NCBI RefSeq assembly: GCF_003252755.1
Contig: NZ_QEPT01000005.1
Location: 85,299 to 149,298 of the forward strand
Length of the DNA stretch: 64,000 nt
Direction: 5' to 3'
Source of the DNA: Haemophilus parainfluenzae
GTDB lineage: Bacteria > Pseudomonadota > Gammaproteobacteria > Enterobacterales > Pasteurellaceae
The translations under genes and the position numbers were made by a program. The notes under the pieces were generated by a model. The model was given only the letters and a program-made list of their open reading frames with translations, ran no database searches and was not told where the DNA came from. Every line of letters starts with the position of its first letter. The first letter of the stretch is position 1. Positions 32,923 to 44,939 of this stretch are shown here, piece by piece.

Positions 32923-35445
32923 TTACCACTGATAGCGATAAACTGCTTGAATTGCATAAGGTTTATCGAAGTTTTTACCGTCAGCACGGCTTACTTCTAA
33001 ACCAAAACGATGATTTGCAAATCCAGCATTTAAGCCGACCGCACTTTCAAAACGTCCGCGGCTGCTTGCAACATCAAGTGCGCTGTTTGTGTAATGAATT
33101 TTGCTGCTACGGTTTTTGCTAGTAATCGCATTGACTTCTGCATAAGGTTGTAAATTCCAACCATTACTTAATGCAAAGCCTTTGGCTACACGTAAACCAA
33201 TTCGAGAATACACAGAAGATAAGCTATCTTCATTCTCTTGTGATGAAATATGTGTCCACGCTAATTGTGCTTGCGGGGTAATTGTCCAATCGTTCACAAG
33301 GCTAAAGCGTTTGCCTAATTCACTCGAAATAGTATAAGCGTTGTAATGGCGTTTTTCAGTGTAATTTGAGTTAGCGTGTAAACGGCTGTATTTCACGATG
33401 TTATCTACATAAATACCGTTATCTGCAAGGTAAGCTGCATATAAGCCCACGCTGTTGCCTCTTACTTTGCCATCACCGTAATAACCATTGAAATCAACGT
33501 TAGCTTGGCTACGACCAACAAATCCACCAACACGGAGGTTATCTGTTACAACCGCATCAGCGCCCACTTGTAAGCTATGTACGTTTTGTTTAAAGCCAGA
33601 AGTTTCACTCTCACCTGTCGAAAGTGCGGCTAATTTTTGGCGAGAATTCACATTACGAACCCATACATTACCTTTTTCACCGTTTTTCACTTCACCTAGA
33701 CGTTGATGAATGCCATTTAAATCATCTTCCACTAAAAGCAATTGTGCTTGGCGAAGAGAAACTTGTGCATTCGCTAAGTCTGAAAGTAATGGTGTGCTTG
33801 GTAGAACTGCAGGTGGTACTACTGGATTACTTGGGGTTACTACTGGAGTGCTAGGCGTTACCGCAGGTTTGCTTGGGGTCACTACTGGTTTGCTTGGTGT
33901 AACTGGTGCAACAGGTGGAGTTGGAGTAACTACATTTTTAGAGTTAGCTAATACCCAATTATTTCCCTCTTTGGTTAGAAAATATTGGTAAGCCCCTAAA
34001 TCTACACGATTATTCGGGTTAGTTAAGCTAAACGCCGCATTACCACCATTGGTTTCTACAAGTGTCACTTTGCCGTTAGCAACGTTTGCACCTTGGTTAG
34101 TTACCCCAATTTTATGATTACCTTCGGCAGTACCTTTAACAACGATTTTATCGCTTTTGTTTTCAGCGATATTGGTGTTGAGGTTGAAGATACCTGAGCC
34201 AGTGAGATTACCCGTGATAGTTAATGTTGCATAAGGAGCGTTTGTATTAGTTAAAGAAACCGCTGAGTTATTTAAATGCAAGTCTGTTACTTCTGAATTA
34301 TCCACTAAATCCCATGTAGTATTGTTAGTTAGATTTAATGTAACAGGCGTTTTATTTGTACCGTCATATTGCTTTACTGCACCATTTAACTGTGAGTTAT
34401 CTGCATTTAACACAAATCTAGGTGAGCTAGTTTTCTCTCCTTCAGATAAGTCCGTATCAGCTAGATCGGGCATGTTTAATCCAACCAATACTTTTGCATC
34501 GGGGATTTTAGTATTTTTTAGATTAACTGTTGTTGAGCTGTAATTATTTGTTGTATCTCGAGAATCTTGTTTATTAGTAAAAATAACAACATCTCCAGTG
34601 TTATTTTCAATGTTGGAATTTGTAATGTTGGTCATACCACCATCAAGTACAAAACCTAAACCTTTACTTTGACCTTTCGCTTCAATTGTGAGCAAGCTGT
34701 CCTCAATATTTAATGTAGTATTCTCAGATATGTATGCAATAGTAGTTGATTTATCGCTACCTGCTGGCTGTAGCGTGATATTTAAATTTTTGATATTTAA
34801 TGCTGAGTTTTCTGCATCTACAGCAGTGCTGTTACCTTCCCCTAGGAAAATAGAGGAGTTAGTAATATTTGCTGTAGATTTATCAAATAGTTGGTACCCG
34901 ATGCTCTCTTCAGCTAAACTAACAATACTCACTGAATCAATATCAATGGTGCTATTACTTTGAAGTTCAAATGCTGAATTTCCTGAAACTGACTCGCCCT
35001 CTTCATTAACTGTTGAAAGCCCCTTAAATAAATTGATATTACCGGTGTGGAATTTGAGATTTGCATCTCTCAATTCAAAAACAGAACTTTCAGGAAAAGC
35101 CTTCGATAATGTGAAAGTGCTATTAGGTTTGATTTCTAATGAACTAGGCCCCTTAGAAAATTGAGGATAAAGGAAAATTAGTGATTCTGTTGGATAATCC
35201 TTATTATTTAAACCATTTTTCATTCGAAAAGATACAGTTGCAAGATTCTTTTTATTTGTTAAATCATATCCATAATCTGAATTAAAATTCATATTTTTTA
35301 CTTCAGAGTCAGTTCTTTCCGGATTCTTATATACGGTACCTTCATATAGTTTATAATCAATGGCCCATGCCGAATTAACTAATCCTAACGCCATAGCCAC
35401 CAAACTCACTTTAAAAGTGCGGTTAAAAATTTTATTGTTTTTCAT
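32923..35445 (-). CDS. Pertactin/AIDA-type autotransporter (type Va secretion)
   Basis: An 840-residue outer-membrane autotransporter. The signal peptide ends near AWA/IDY (residue 28). The passenger (30-500) is rich in Asn, Ser and Thr with short strands such as NSTIDIDSV and [11 protein letters not shown], consistent with a beta-helix. Residues about 505-560 are a proline-rich linker with four VTPSxPx repeats, followed by a helix ([18 protein letters not shown]) and the translocator barrel ending in the aromatic YRYQW. No protease triad or cleavage site is obvious. It stands alone between rluE and ilvC, a probable accessory insertion. USS copies occur at 33038-33046 and, in the signal-peptide region, at 35415-35423. 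Confidence 0.9.
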   Translation of the reverse strand: MKNNKIFNRTFKVSLVAMALGLVNSAWAIDYKLYEGTVYKNPERTDSEVKNMNFNSDYGYDLTNKKNLATVSFRMKNGLNNKDYPTESLIFLYPQFSKGPSSLEIKPNSTFTLSKAFPESSVFELRDANLKFHTGNINLFKGLSTVNEEGESVSGNSAFELQSNSTIDIDSVSIVSLAEESIGYQLFDKSTANITNSSIFLGEGNSTAVDAENSALNIKNLNITLQPAGSDKSTTIAYISENTTLNIEDSLLTIEAKGQSKGLGFVLDGGMTNITNSNIENNTGDVVIFTNKQDSRDTTNNYSSTTVNLKNTKIPDAKVLVGLNMPDLADTDLSEGEKTSSPRFVLNADNSQLNGAVKQYDGTNKTPVTLNLTNNTTWDLVDNSEVTDLHLNNSAVSLTNTNAPYATLTITGNLTGSGIFNLNTNIAENKSDKIVVKGTAEGNHKIGVTNQGANVANGKVTLVETNGGNAAFSLTNPNNRVDLGAYQYFLTKEGNNWVLANSKNVVTPTPPVAPVTPSKPVVTPSKPAVTPSTPVVTPSNPVVPPAVLPSTPLLSDLANAQVSLRQAQLLLVEDDLNGIHQRLGEVKNGEKGNVWVRNVNSRQKLAALSTGESETSGFKQNVHSLQVGADAVVTDNLRVGGFVGRSQANVDFNGYYGDGKVRGNSVGLYAAYLADNGIYVDNIVKYSRLHANSNYTEKRHYNAYTISSELGKRFSLVNDWTITPQAQLAWTHISSQENEDSLSSVYSRIGLRVAKGFALSNGWNLQPYAEVNAITSKNRSSKIHYTNSALDVASSRGRFESAVGLNAGFANHRFGLEVSRADGKNFDKPYAIQAVYRYQW
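33821..33904 (-). repeat. Four 21-bp tandem repeats in the autotransporter linker
   Basis: Four imperfect 21-base units, each encoding a VTPSxPx heptapeptide (x = K, K, T, N). Because 21 is a multiple of three, copy-number change would alter linker length without breaking the frame. Confidence 0.85.
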
Positions 35446-35463
35446 ATGAATTCCTTTGGATTA

Positions 35464-35497
35464 TAAAAAAGCCAACTTATTGAATAAAAGCTGGCTT
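35464..35497 (-). terminator. Terminator of ilvC
   Basis: On the minus strand AAGCCAGC and GTTGGCTT form an 8-bp stem with one mismatch, followed by a run of six or more T. Confidence 0.8.
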
Positions 35498-35517
35498 AAA
35501 TTTTAACGATTTAATGA

Positions 35518-36999
35518 TTAACCTGCAACAGCGATACGTTTCATATCTGTCATATAACCACGTAACTCTTGACCAATTAATTCAACTGGGTGGTTACGGA
35601 TTGCATCGTTTACATCGCGTAAAGTGATGTTGTCGATAGCAACTGCTGGTGTTGGTTCACCTAAGTCACCTTTTTGTAAGGTTGGGATGATTTCTTTAGC
35701 AAGAATAGGGGTCGCTACGTTAGAGAATAAGTAGTTACCATATTCTGCCGTATCAGAAATAACTACGTTCATTTCGTATAAACGTTTACGCGCAATGGTG
35801 TTAGCGATTAACGGTAATTCGTGAAGTGATTCATAGTAAGCTGACTCTTCATAGATACCGCTTGCTACCATTGCATCAAAGGCTAATTCAACACCCGCTT
35901 TCACCATTGCTACCATTAATACGCCGTTATCAAAGTATTCTTGTTCAGAAATTTTGATGCCGTCTGCTTTTGGTGCGTTTTCAAAGGCAGTTTTGCCAGT
36001 TGCTTCACGCCATGCTAATAAATCTTTGTCGCCATTTGCCCAGTCAGCCATCATAGTTGCTGAGAAGTGACCGCTGATGATGTCATCCATGTGTTTGTAA
36101 TATAAGAAACCAAGACTTTCTTTGATTTGTTCAGCAAGTTCAAATGCACGTAATTTTGCGCTGTTTGATAAGCGATCCATCATTAATGTGATACCGCCTT
36201 GTTTTAAGGCTTCAGTAATAGTTTCCCAACCGTATTGGATAAGTTTGCCTGCGTATGCTGGATCTTTACCGTCAGCAACAAGTTTGTCGTAACATACGAT
36301 TGAACCTGCTTGTAACATACCGCAAAGAATGGTTTGTTCACCCATTAAGTCAGATTTTACTTCTGCGACGAACGAAGATTCTAATACGCCTGCACGGTCA
36401 CCACCGGTTGCAGCTGCCCATGCTTTTGCAATTGCCATACCTTCGCCACGAGGGTCATTTGCAGGGTGAACCGCGATTAATGTTGGTACACCGAAACCAC
36501 GTTTGTATTCTTCACGTACTTCAGTACCTGGACATTTTGGTGCAGTCATGACTACAGTGATGTCTTCACGGATTTGCTCACCCACTTCAACGATGTTGAA
36601 ACCGTGTGAGTAACCGAATGCAGAATCTTTTTTCATTAATGGCATCACATCAGCCACCACTTTAGAGTGTTGTTTGTCTGGCGTTAAGTTAATCACTAAG
36701 TCTGCAGTTGGGATTAACTCTTGGTAAGTGCCCACTTTAAAACCATTTTCAGTTGCACGTTGGAATGAAGCACGTTTTTCCGCAATCGCTTCAGGGCGTA
36801 ATGCATAAGAAATGTCTAAGCCAGAGTCACGCATATTTAAACCTTGGTTTAAACCTTGCGCACCACAACCTACGATAACGATTTTTTTGCCTTTTAAGTA
36901 GTTGCAACCGTCAGCAAATTCGCTGCGATCCATAAAACGACAACGACCTAATTGATCTAATTTTTCGCGTAAATTTAATGTGTTGAAATAGTTAGCCAT
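35518..36999 (-). CDS. ilvC: Ketol-acid reductoisomerase (NADP+), class II
   Basis: A 493-residue enzyme of valine/isoleucine synthesis, converting acetolactate or acetohydroxybutyrate to dihydroxy acids. The length marks it as the long enterobacterial form with a duplicated knotted domain (E. coli 491). The cofactor loop is [14 protein letters not shown] and metal-binding acidic residues lie in [14 protein letters not shown] and the repeat [20 protein letters not shown] precedes the ATG. Divergent from ilvY, so IlvY with its inducer acetolactate likely controls it. Confidence 0.97.
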   Translation of the reverse strand: MANYFNTLNLREKLDQLGRCRFMDRSEFADGCNYLKGKKIVIVGCGAQGLNQGLNMRDSGLDISYALRPEAIAEKRASFQRATENGFKVGTYQELIPTADLVINLTPDKQHSKVVADVMPLMKKDSAFGYSHGFNIVEVGEQIREDITVVMTAPKCPGTEVREEYKRGFGVPTLIAVHPANDPRGEGMAIAKAWAAATGGDRAGVLESSFVAEVKSDLMGEQTILCGMLQAGSIVCYDKLVADGKDPAYAGKLIQYGWETITEALKQGGITLMMDRLSNSAKLRAFELAEQIKESLGFLYYKHMDDIISGHFSATMMADWANGDKDLLAWREATGKTAFENAPKADGIKISEQEYFDNGVLMVAMVKAGVELAFDAMVASGIYEESAYYESLHELPLIANTIARKRLYEMNVVISDTAEYGNYLFSNVATPILAKEIIPTLQKGDLGEPTPAVAIDNITLRDVNDAIRNHPVELIGQELRGYMTDMKRIAVAG

Positions 37000-37123
37000 T
37001 TTTCATCCTTAATATGATGTTGATTAATGTTTGTATGAGGTTGTGTTTGAATATAGTTTTTTGTTGTGTCATGGATTATAAGATTTTTAATTATTGCGTA
37101 AAGTGATATTATTGACACTTAGT

Positions 37124-37140
37124 GTTGCATTTTTTGCAAC
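37124..37140. promoter_or_regulatory. Candidate IlvY operator between ilvC and ilvY
   Basis: GTTGCATTTTTTGCAAC is a 6-bp perfect inverted repeat with a 5-base spacer and has the T-N11-A shape of LysR-type operators. It lies 25 bases before the ilvY start in the divergent region. A second partial TTGCA lies at 37146. Confidence 0.6.
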
Positions 37141-37164
37141 GATATTTGCATTTTAGTGATACAT

Positions 37165-38043
37165 ATGAACTTTCAAGACCTTCAAATATTTCTTCATCTT
37201 GCGGACACACAAAATTTTGCTAAAACCGCTACGCAAAATCATATGTCGCCGTCTACGCTTTCACGCCAGATTCAACGAATGGAAGAGGAATTAGAACAAT
37301 CTTTATTTATTCGTGATAATCGCCAAGTTCGTTTAACCGAACAAGGTGAGAGATTTCTGCAATTTGCGAAAGCAGAATGGCAAAACTGGCAACAGTTTAA
37401 GCGCCAATTGCGGGATAATTCAGCGGAATTAAGCGGAGAGTTACGCTTATTTTGTTCGGTAACGGCTTCATATAGCCACTTGCCGCAGGTGTTAGCCAAA
37501 TTTCGTTCTCATTATCCAAAGGTTGAAATTCAATTGACTACTGGTGACCCCGCTTCTGCGGTGCAATTCATTCAATCGGAACAGGTGGATCTTGCTTTGG
37601 CGGGAAAACCGAATAATCTGCCGACAGGATTAGAGTTTTATAAGATTGATGATATTTCCCTTTCATTAATTGCCCCTCGAGTCGCTTGTTTAGCCACACA
37701 ATTATTGCAAGAAGAGCCCATCAATTGGCAGCAAATGCCTTTTATTTTGCCATTGGATGGAATGGCGCGGCAGCGTATTGAACAATGGTTACGTAGCAAA
37801 CACATTAAACATCCAAAAATTTATGCCACAGTAGCGGGGCACGAAGGTATCGTACCAATGGTAGCGCTCGGTTTTGGATTAGCGATGTTGCCTGATGTGG
37901 TGATTGATAATAACCCGATGTCAAAAGACGTGTCTCGTTTAAATTTAGACAATCCAGTCGAGGCATTTGATTTAGGCGTTTGTGTGCAAAAAAGAAATTT
38001 AGCGAATCCCCTAATTCGTGCATTTTGGGAGATGTTAGACTAA
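37165..38043 (+). CDS. ilvY: LysR-type transcriptional activator IlvY
   Basis: A 292-residue LysR regulator with N-terminal winged helix (LQIFLHLADTQNFAKTA, SPSTLSRQIQRMEEELEQ) and a periplasmic-binding-like effector domain from about residue 90. The position divergent to ilvC identifies it as IlvY. The ATG at 37165 fits the family N-terminus MNFQDLQIF; a GTG three codons earlier is possible. The ribosome site is weak, usual for LysR regulators. Confidence 0.93.
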   Translation: MNFQDLQIFLHLADTQNFAKTATQNHMSPSTLSRQIQRMEEELEQSLFIRDNRQVRLTEQGERFLQFAKAEWQNWQQFKRQLRDNSAELSGELRLFCSVTASYSHLPQVLAKFRSHYPKVEIQLTTGDPASAVQFIQSEQVDLALAGKPNNLPTGLEFYKIDDISLSLIAPRVACLATQLLQEEPINWQQMPFILPLDGMARQRIEQWLRSKHIKHPKIYATVAGHEGIVPMVALGFGLAMLPDVVIDNNPMSKDVSRLNLDNPVEAFDLGVCVQKRNLANPLIRAFWEMLD

Positions 38044-38075
38044 AATAATAAGCAGAATTAACCTAAGGATTTATT

Positions 38076-38963
38076 ATGTTAAGAGGCATACTTATTTCAC
38101 TTTTAGCCTCGCTTTTATTTGGCTATATGTATTATTTTTCCACGCTACTGAAACCGCTCAGTGGCACGGATATTTTCGGCTATCGAATGCTGTTTACATT
38201 CCCTTTCGTTGCCCTTTCCGTCATCATGTTTAAACAAAAGCAGGCATTGGCAGAGCATTTAAAACGCATTAAAAAACAACCGCTCTTTGCCCTTTCCTAT
38301 ATTATTTGTGGCGCATTAATGGGTTATCAAATGTGGCTCTTTTTGTGGGCCCCCAATAATGGTAGCTCCTTAAATGTTTCTTTCGGTTATTTATTGTTGC
38401 CAATTGTGATGGTGGCCGCAGGACGGATCATTTTTAAAGAACGAATTTCAACATTGAAATTTATAGCTGTGGTAATTGCGGCGGTCGGAGTGATTTCTAA
38501 CATCATTTTAAAAGGTGGGTTATCTTGGGAAGCCATTGTTATCTGTGTGGGTTATACCACGTACTTCTCGATACGAAAAGCCCTGAAAAATACCGATCTT
38601 GGTGCTTTTTGCTTAGAAATGATCGCATTATTGCCAGTTAGCGTTTACTTTGCCCTTCAAACCGATTTTGCTACTGTACAGGAATCGAATCCTAATATTT
38701 GGGGATTATTGGTATTACTTGGGCTTATTAGTGGTGCTGCATTAATTGCTTATGTTATAGCCAGTAATATGCTGCCGATGAATTTGCTTGGCCTTTTAGG
38801 TTATGTTGAAACCATTTTGATGGTGATTATTTCATTTTTAATTGGAGAGGAAATGGATGCGGACAGCTATCCGTTATTCATTTGTTTAGTATTGGCGATG
38901 AGCCTGATTATTTTTGATGGCGTGTATAAACAGCGCGCAAAGGGAAAAAATCATGTCGTTTAA
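38076..38963 (+). CDS. EamA/DMT-family inner-membrane transporter (RarD-like)
   Basis: A 295-residue protein with about ten membrane spans arranged as two EamA halves. RarD-like segments include [20 protein letters not shown] and [20 protein letters not shown]. Substrate is unknown; the family exports or imports small metabolites. AAGGA precedes the ATG, and the stop overlaps glpE by 11 bases. Confidence 0.85.
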   Translation: MLRGILISLLASLLFGYMYYFSTLLKPLSGTDIFGYRMLFTFPFVALSVIMFKQKQALAEHLKRIKKQPLFALSYIICGALMGYQMWLFLWAPNNGSSLNVSFGYLLLPIVMVAAGRIIFKERISTLKFIAVVIAAVGVISNIILKGGLSWEAIVICVGYTTYFSIRKALKNTDLGAFCLEMIALLPVSVYFALQTDFATVQESNPNIWGLLVLLGLISGAALIAYVIASNMLPMNLLGLLGYVETILMVIISFLIGEEMDADSYPLFICLVLAMSLIIFDGVYKQRAKGKNHVV

Positions 38964-39270
38964 AGAAATTAGCCCAGAACAAGCTTGGGAAATGGTGCAA
39001 AATGGCGCCATGCTTGCTGATATTCGGGATCCACAACGTTTCACCTATTCCCATGCGAAAGGGGCGTTTCATTTAACCAACCAAAGCTTTTTACAATTTG
39101 AAGAACAGGTGGACTTTGACTCCCCGATTATCGTGAGTTGTTATCATGGCGTGAGCAGCCGAAATGTGGCAACTTTCCTTGTTGAGCAAGGCTATGAAAA
39201 TGTGTTTAGCGTCATTGGTGGGTTTGATGGCTGGGAGAAAGCCGGTTTACCAATAGAAACGGCTTATTAA
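38953..39270 (+). CDS. glpE: Thiosulfate sulfurtransferase GlpE
   Basis: A 105-residue single-domain rhodanese. The active-site loop C63-Y-H-G-V-S-S is close to E. coli GlpE (CYHGNSS). The start at 38953 ([12 protein letters not shown]) matches family length; AGGGA precedes it inside the upstream gene. No glp regulon genes adjoin it here, so the name reflects homology only. A USS-pair terminator follows. Confidence 0.94.
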   Translation: MSFKEISPEQAWEMVQNGAMLADIRDPQRFTYSHAKGAFHLTNQSFLQFEEQVDFDSPIIVSCYHGVSSRNVATFLVEQGYENVFSVIGGFDGWEKAGLPIETAY

Positions 39271-39284
39271 TATTTTTTGATTTA

Positions 39285-39309
39285 AAGTGCGGTGAAATTC
39301 ACCGCACTT
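39285..39309. terminator. Inverted uptake-signal pair
   Basis: AAGTGCGGTGAA and TTCACCGCACTT face each other around a 1-base centre, flanked by AAA and TTT runs, between convergent glpE and the LLM oxidoreductase. Confidence 0.9.
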
Positions 39310-39323
39310 TTCTTTTTGTCTCG

Positions 39324-40361
39324 CTATTGTTTATCCACAATCGCTTTCAACATCGTGTAAGATTGGGCTTGCTTTTGCTCATCAAAAATATAGCTCACTG
39401 CCATAATTTCATCAAAATGTACTCGTTCACGTAATTGCTTGAGTTGAAAATCCACGCTTTCAGGACTACCGATAAGCGAACAAGCAGTCATTTGTTCCAC
39501 TACTGCACGCTCTTGGTTGTAAATCGGGATTTCCTCGAAATCGACTGGGCCAAAGTGTGGTTTCTTTTGGGCGTGCATTTGAGTTTTCCAAACATCTTCT
39601 TCTGAAGCCATAGGCGGTTGTAAATTTTGTTGTGCGTTAGTCACCACGCTTAAGAAAAATAGTGTTTGTGTTGTCGCCAGTTGTTTCGCTTCTTTATCGG
39701 TTTCAGCAACAATCGCGTTCACACCTAAGATGACATAAGGTTCAGCAAGATAGGTAGAAGGTTTGAAGTTTTTGCGGTAAATCTCCACCGCCATTTCCAT
39801 CATGCGTGGCGCAAAGTGTGAAGCAAAGGCATAAGGCAAGCCAAGCTCTGCCGCAAGATACGCACTTTCGGTGCTAGATCCTAAAATGTAAAACGGTATA
39901 TTCAAGCCAGCGGAAGGATAAGCCGAAACAGGGTTGGAATCTTTAAAGTAACCGCGAAGTTCTGCAATTTCCGCAGGGAAATCCAGACTGTTTCGTCCAC
40001 GACGAAGTGCTGCAGCCGTTTGCATATCAGTTCCTGGTGCACGGCCTAAACCGAGTTCAACACGGTTTGGATAAAGCGTCTCCAGTGTGCCATATTGCTC
40101 AGCGACTACATACGGCGAATGATTCGGTAACATCACACCACCTGACCCCACGCGCAAAGTTTTCGTATTGGCTAGCGTATGTTGAATTAAAAGTGCGGTC
40201 GCTGAACTCACCAAATTTTTCATATTATGATGCTCAGCAATCCAATAGCGTTCAATGCCGATATTTTCAGAATGTTTTGCAAGACTTACCATAGACTCAA
40301 CGGCTTGCAAATAAGTTTGCCCTTCTCGGACAGGGGCGAGATTAAGAATAGAGAGCTTCAT
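39324..40361 (-). CDS. LLM-class (luciferase-like) flavin oxidoreductase
   Basis: A 345-residue bacterial-luciferase-fold protein of the YhbW-like group. Family segments are IGIERYWIAEHHNM, LRVGSGGVMLPNHSPYVVAE, LYPNRVELGLGRAPG and IPFYILGSSTESAYLAAELG. Members use reduced FMN; the substrate is unknown. Monocistronic; AGGAGG lies upstream of the start. A USS is at 40191-40199. Confidence 0.9.
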   Translation of the reverse strand: MKLSILNLAPVREGQTYLQAVESMVSLAKHSENIGIERYWIAEHHNMKNLVSSATALLIQHTLANTKTLRVGSGGVMLPNHSPYVVAEQYGTLETLYPNRVELGLGRAPGTDMQTAAALRRGRNSLDFPAEIAELRGYFKDSNPVSAYPSAGLNIPFYILGSSTESAYLAAELGLPYAFASHFAPRMMEMAVEIYRKNFKPSTYLAEPYVILGVNAIVAETDKEAKQLATTQTLFFLSVVTNAQQNLQPPMASEEDVWKTQMHAQKKPHFGPVDFEEIPIYNQERAVVEQMTACSLIGSPESVDFQLKQLRERVHFDEIMAVSYIFDEQKQAQSYTMLKAIVDKQ

Positions 40362-40500
40362 TTTATTTCCTCCTGATTGATTTGTTGAGCGTCATTATAC
40401 ATGTTTTTTCAGGCAGAAATATCGATAAAATTGGAATAGACTGTTCCGAGAAAAGGAAAAATATTGCAAAATAGGCACAAATTCAGATGTATTCGAAAAA

Positions 40501-42417
40501 ATGATTGTATTTAATAATATTTCCTTAAAGCGCGGGCAAACCGAATTGCTTGAGAATGTCACGGCAACCATCAATCCGAAACAAAAAGTCGGCTTGGTGG
40601 GGAAGAATGGTTGCGGTAAGTCGTCTCTTTTTGCCCTATTAAAAAAAGAATTAACGCCAGAGGGCGGCGAAGTCACTTATCCATCCAACTGGCGGGTATC
40701 TTGGGTGAATCAAGAAACGCCGGCATTGGATATTCCCGCTATTGATTATGTGATTCAAGGGGATCGCGAATATTGCCGTTTGCAGCAGGAACTTAATGAA
40801 GCCAATGAACGTAATGATGGCCATGCGATTGCACGCATTCACGGGCAATTAGAAACCTTGGATGCTTGGACAATTCAATCTCGCGCGGCTTCCTTATTAC
40901 ATGGTTTAGGTTTTAACCAAGAAGAAATCGCTCAACCGGTGAAATCCTTCTCTGGTGGTTGGCGAATGCGCTTGAATTTGGCACAAGCATTGCTTTGTCC
41001 ATCGGATTTATTATTGCTAGATGAGCCGACCAACCATTTAGATTTAGATGCGGTTATTTGGTTAGAACGTTGGTTAGTGCAATATCAAGGCACCTTAGTA
41101 TTAATTTCCCACGACCGTGATTTTCTCGATCCGATTGTGACAAAAATCCTCCATATCGAAAATCAGAAGCTCAATGAATACACGGGCGATTATTCTTCCT
41201 TTGAAGTGCAGCGGGCAACCAAATTAGCACAACAAACAGCGATGTATCGTCAGCAACAACAAAAAATCTCTCATTTACAAAAATATATCGACCGCTTTAA
41301 AGCCAAAGCGACCAAAGCTAAACAAGCACAAAGCCGTATGAAAGCCTTAGAGCGCATGGAACTGATTGCACCGGCTTATGTGGATAATCCTTTTACTTTT
41401 GAATTCCGTCCACCACTATCCTTGCCGAATCCTTTAGTGATGATTGAGCAGGCGAGCGCAGGTTATGGCAGCGGCGAAAGTGTGGTAGAAATTTTAAGTA
41501 AAATTAAGCTGAATTTAGTACCGGGTTCACGCATTGGTTTGCTCGGGAAAAATGGTGCAGGAAAATCAACCTTAATCAAATTGTTAGCCGGTGAGCTCAC
41601 CGCCCTTTCTGGTACAGTACAATTAGCTAAAGGCGTGCAACTTGGCTATTTTGCGCAACATCAGCTTGATACGCTACGTGCAGACGAATCCGCTCTCTGG
41701 CACATGCAGAAACTCGCACCAGAGCAAACGGAGCAACAGGTACGGGATTATCTTGGGAGTTTTGCGTTCCATGGTGACAAAGTTAACCAAGAGGTGAAAG
41801 CCTTTTCCGGTGGAGAAAAAGCTCGTTTGGTGCTTGCACTGATTGTTTGGCAACGACCAAACTTATTGCTGCTCGATGAACCAACTAACCATTTGGATTT
41901 GGATATGCGTCAGGCATTGACCGAAGCGCTGGTGGATTATGAGGGCTCTTTGGTGGTGGTTTCCCATGATCGTCACTTACTACGTAATACCGTGGAAGAA
42001 TTCTATTTGGTACACGATAAAAAAGTGGAAGAATTCAAAGGCGACTTAGAGGATTATCAAAAATGGCTTAACGAACAAAACAGTGCACCAGAAAATAAAT
42101 CCTCGGAGAAAAATGACGACAATGAAAATTCCATGCAAAATCGCAAGGAACAAAAACGTCGTGAGGCCGAACTTCGCCAACAAACTGCACCTCTTCGTAA
42201 ACAAATCTCTCAATTGGAGGAAAAAATGAATAAGCATGCCTCCAAACTTGCGGAGATTGAAAACCAATTGGCAGATTCCGAACTATACAGTGCAGAAAAT
42301 AAAGAAAAATTGACCGCACTTTTGGCACTGCAAGTAGAGGTGAAGAAAGCATTGGAAGAAGTCGAAATGGATTGGTTAGCGGTCCAAGAAGAATTGGAAG
42401 TAATGCTACAAGCATAG
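40501..42417 (+). CDS. ABC-F family ATPase YheS
   Basis: A 638-residue soluble ABC-F protein with two ATPase domains. Walker A motifs are GKNGCGKSS (about 34-42) and GKNGAGKST (about 356-364), signatures SFSGGWRMRLNLAQAL and AFSGGEKARLVLAL, and both Walker B motifs are LLLLDEPTNHLDLD. The interdomain linker (240-300) is rich in Lys/Gln, and a C-terminal coiled coil follows residue 535. ABC-F proteins act on the ribosome; YheS helps translation of difficult nascent chains. The ATG has no clear ribosome site. USS at 42313-42321. Confidence 0.92.
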   Translation: MIVFNNISLKRGQTELLENVTATINPKQKVGLVGKNGCGKSSLFALLKKELTPEGGEVTYPSNWRVSWVNQETPALDIPAIDYVIQGDREYCRLQQELNEANERNDGHAIARIHGQLETLDAWTIQSRAASLLHGLGFNQEEIAQPVKSFSGGWRMRLNLAQALLCPSDLLLLDEPTNHLDLDAVIWLERWLVQYQGTLVLISHDRDFLDPIVTKILHIENQKLNEYTGDYSSFEVQRATKLAQQTAMYRQQQQKISHLQKYIDRFKAKATKAKQAQSRMKALERMELIAPAYVDNPFTFEFRPPLSLPNPLVMIEQASAGYGSGESVVEILSKIKLNLVPGSRIGLLGKNGAGKSTLIKLLAGELTALSGTVQLAKGVQLGYFAQHQLDTLRADESALWHMQKLAPEQTEQQVRDYLGSFAFHGDKVNQEVKAFSGGEKARLVLALIVWQRPNLLLLDEPTNHLDLDMRQALTEALVDYEGSLVVVSHDRHLLRNTVEEFYLVHDKKVEEFKGDLEDYQKWLNEQNSAPENKSSEKNDDNENSMQNRKEQKRREAELRQQTAPLRKQISQLEEKMNKHASKLAEIENQLADSELYSAENKEKLTALLALQVEVKKALEEVEMDWLAVQEELEVMLQA

Positions 42418-42426
42418 GGACAGCGT

Positions 42427-42969
42427 ATGAGTCAAAGTCTTTTCCAACACACAAAACACGAAGAATATTGCCCACAATGCGGCGCGCCTCTGCAAATGAA
42501 ACAGGGTAAAAAGGGACTGTTTTTAGGTTGTACCGCATATCCCGCCTGTGATTATTTGCGCCCCTTGCATAAGGTGGAACATAAGGTGTTGAAAGAGCTT
42601 GATGAGACCTGCCCGCAATGTGGCAATCCACTCCAACTCAAACAAGGTGCCTTTGGCATGTTCATCGGTTGTAGTCATTATCCCGATTGTGATTTTGTGG
42701 TGCATGAGCAACAGGATGAAGAACAATCTATAGACTGCCCGGAATGCCATAAAGGACATTTGGTTGCCCGTCGCGGACGACAAGGGAAAATCTTTTATGG
42801 TTGCGATAACTTTCCCCATTGTAAATTTTCCTTGCCGGCAAAACCCTATGCCATGCCTTGTCCACAATGCCATTTTCCACTTGCGCTATTAAAAAGTGAA
42901 AATGCCGAACAGCAAGTGTGGCAGTGTGCGAATAAAGGCTGTCGACATATTTTTGAGAACGAAAAATGA
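42427..42969 (+). CDS. Topoisomerase-type C4 zinc-finger protein (YrdD-like)
   Basis: A 180-residue protein made of four C4 zinc ribbons, each C-x2-C ... C-x(5-8)-C, starting at CPQCGAP, CPQCGNP, CPECHKG and CPQCHFP. These resemble the C-terminal DNA-binding fingers of topoisomerase I but no catalytic domain is present. It overlaps tsaC by ATGA. A nucleic-acid binding role is likely; a precise role is unknown. Confidence 0.9.
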   Translation: MSQSLFQHTKHEEYCPQCGAPLQMKQGKKGLFLGCTAYPACDYLRPLHKVEHKVLKELDETCPQCGNPLQLKQGAFGMFIGCSHYPDCDFVVHEQQDEEQSIDCPECHKGHLVARRGRQGKIFYGCDNFPHCKFSLPAKPYAMPCPQCHFPLALLKSENAEQQVWQCANKGCRHIFENEK

Positions 42970-43517
42970 ATGTACAACAAATTGCCACCCGTTTAATGCA
43001 AGACGAAGTCGTTGCCTATCCTACTGAGGCGGTATTCGGTTTGGGCTGTAATCCACTAAGTGAAAGTGCGGTCAGAAAATTGCTTGATTTAAAACAACGT
43101 CCGATTGAAAAAGGCCTTATTTTAGTCGCGCCGAGCTTGCATTTTTTGCAGCCTTTTGTTGATTTTTCCCATTTGTCTGACGAACAGCTTGCACGCTTAC
43201 AGGCACAATATGAACATCCAATCACCTGGGTGGTGCCGGCAAAGGCAGAAGTCCCACATTTTCTGACGGGGCAATTTAATAGCATTGCGGTGCGTTTATG
43301 TACTCATCCTGCCGTCAAAGCCTTATGCGAAAAAACAGGCTTTGCCCTCACCTCGACCAGTGCGAATTTAACTGGTTTATCACCTTGCCGCAACGCAGAT
43401 GCTGTGCGTTCCCAATTTGGGGCAGATTTTCCCGTGCTTGATGAAGCAGTCGGCCAAGCACAAAATCCATCGGAAATTCGCGATTTGCTCACAAACCAAC
43501 TATTCAGACAAGGATAA
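42966..43517 (+). CDS. tsaC: Threonylcarbamoyl-AMP synthase TsaC
   Basis: A 183-residue YrdC/Sua5-family enzyme that makes threonylcarbamoyl-AMP from Thr, bicarbonate and ATP for the t6A37 modification of tRNAs. Family segments: [29 protein letters not shown] and [12 protein letters not shown]. Length is that of the short TsaC type without the Sua5 domain. Coupled to the zinc-finger gene and 3 bases from aroE. USS at 43064-43072. Confidence 0.95.
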   Translation: MNVQQIATRLMQDEVVAYPTEAVFGLGCNPLSESAVRKLLDLKQRPIEKGLILVAPSLHFLQPFVDFSHLSDEQLARLQAQYEHPITWVVPAKAEVPHFLTGQFNSIAVRLCTHPAVKALCEKTGFALTSTSANLTGLSPCRNADAVRSQFGADFPVLDEAVGQAQNPSEIRDLLTNQLFRQG

Positions 43518-44893
<1,376 letters not shown>

Positions 44894-44939
44894 TGTTCCA
44901 GTATAATCCCCCTAATTTCATCTGAATAAGAGCTGAATT

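Noticed and set aside
33821..33904. Tandem repeats as a CRISPR-like array
   Set aside because: Units are 21 bases, contiguous, in frame and encode a proline-rich linker; no spacers are present.
42068..42631. 187-codon minus-strand frame across yheS and the zinc-finger gene
   Set aside because: It spans two real coding regions and reads as a reverse shadow, with no start signal or domain.
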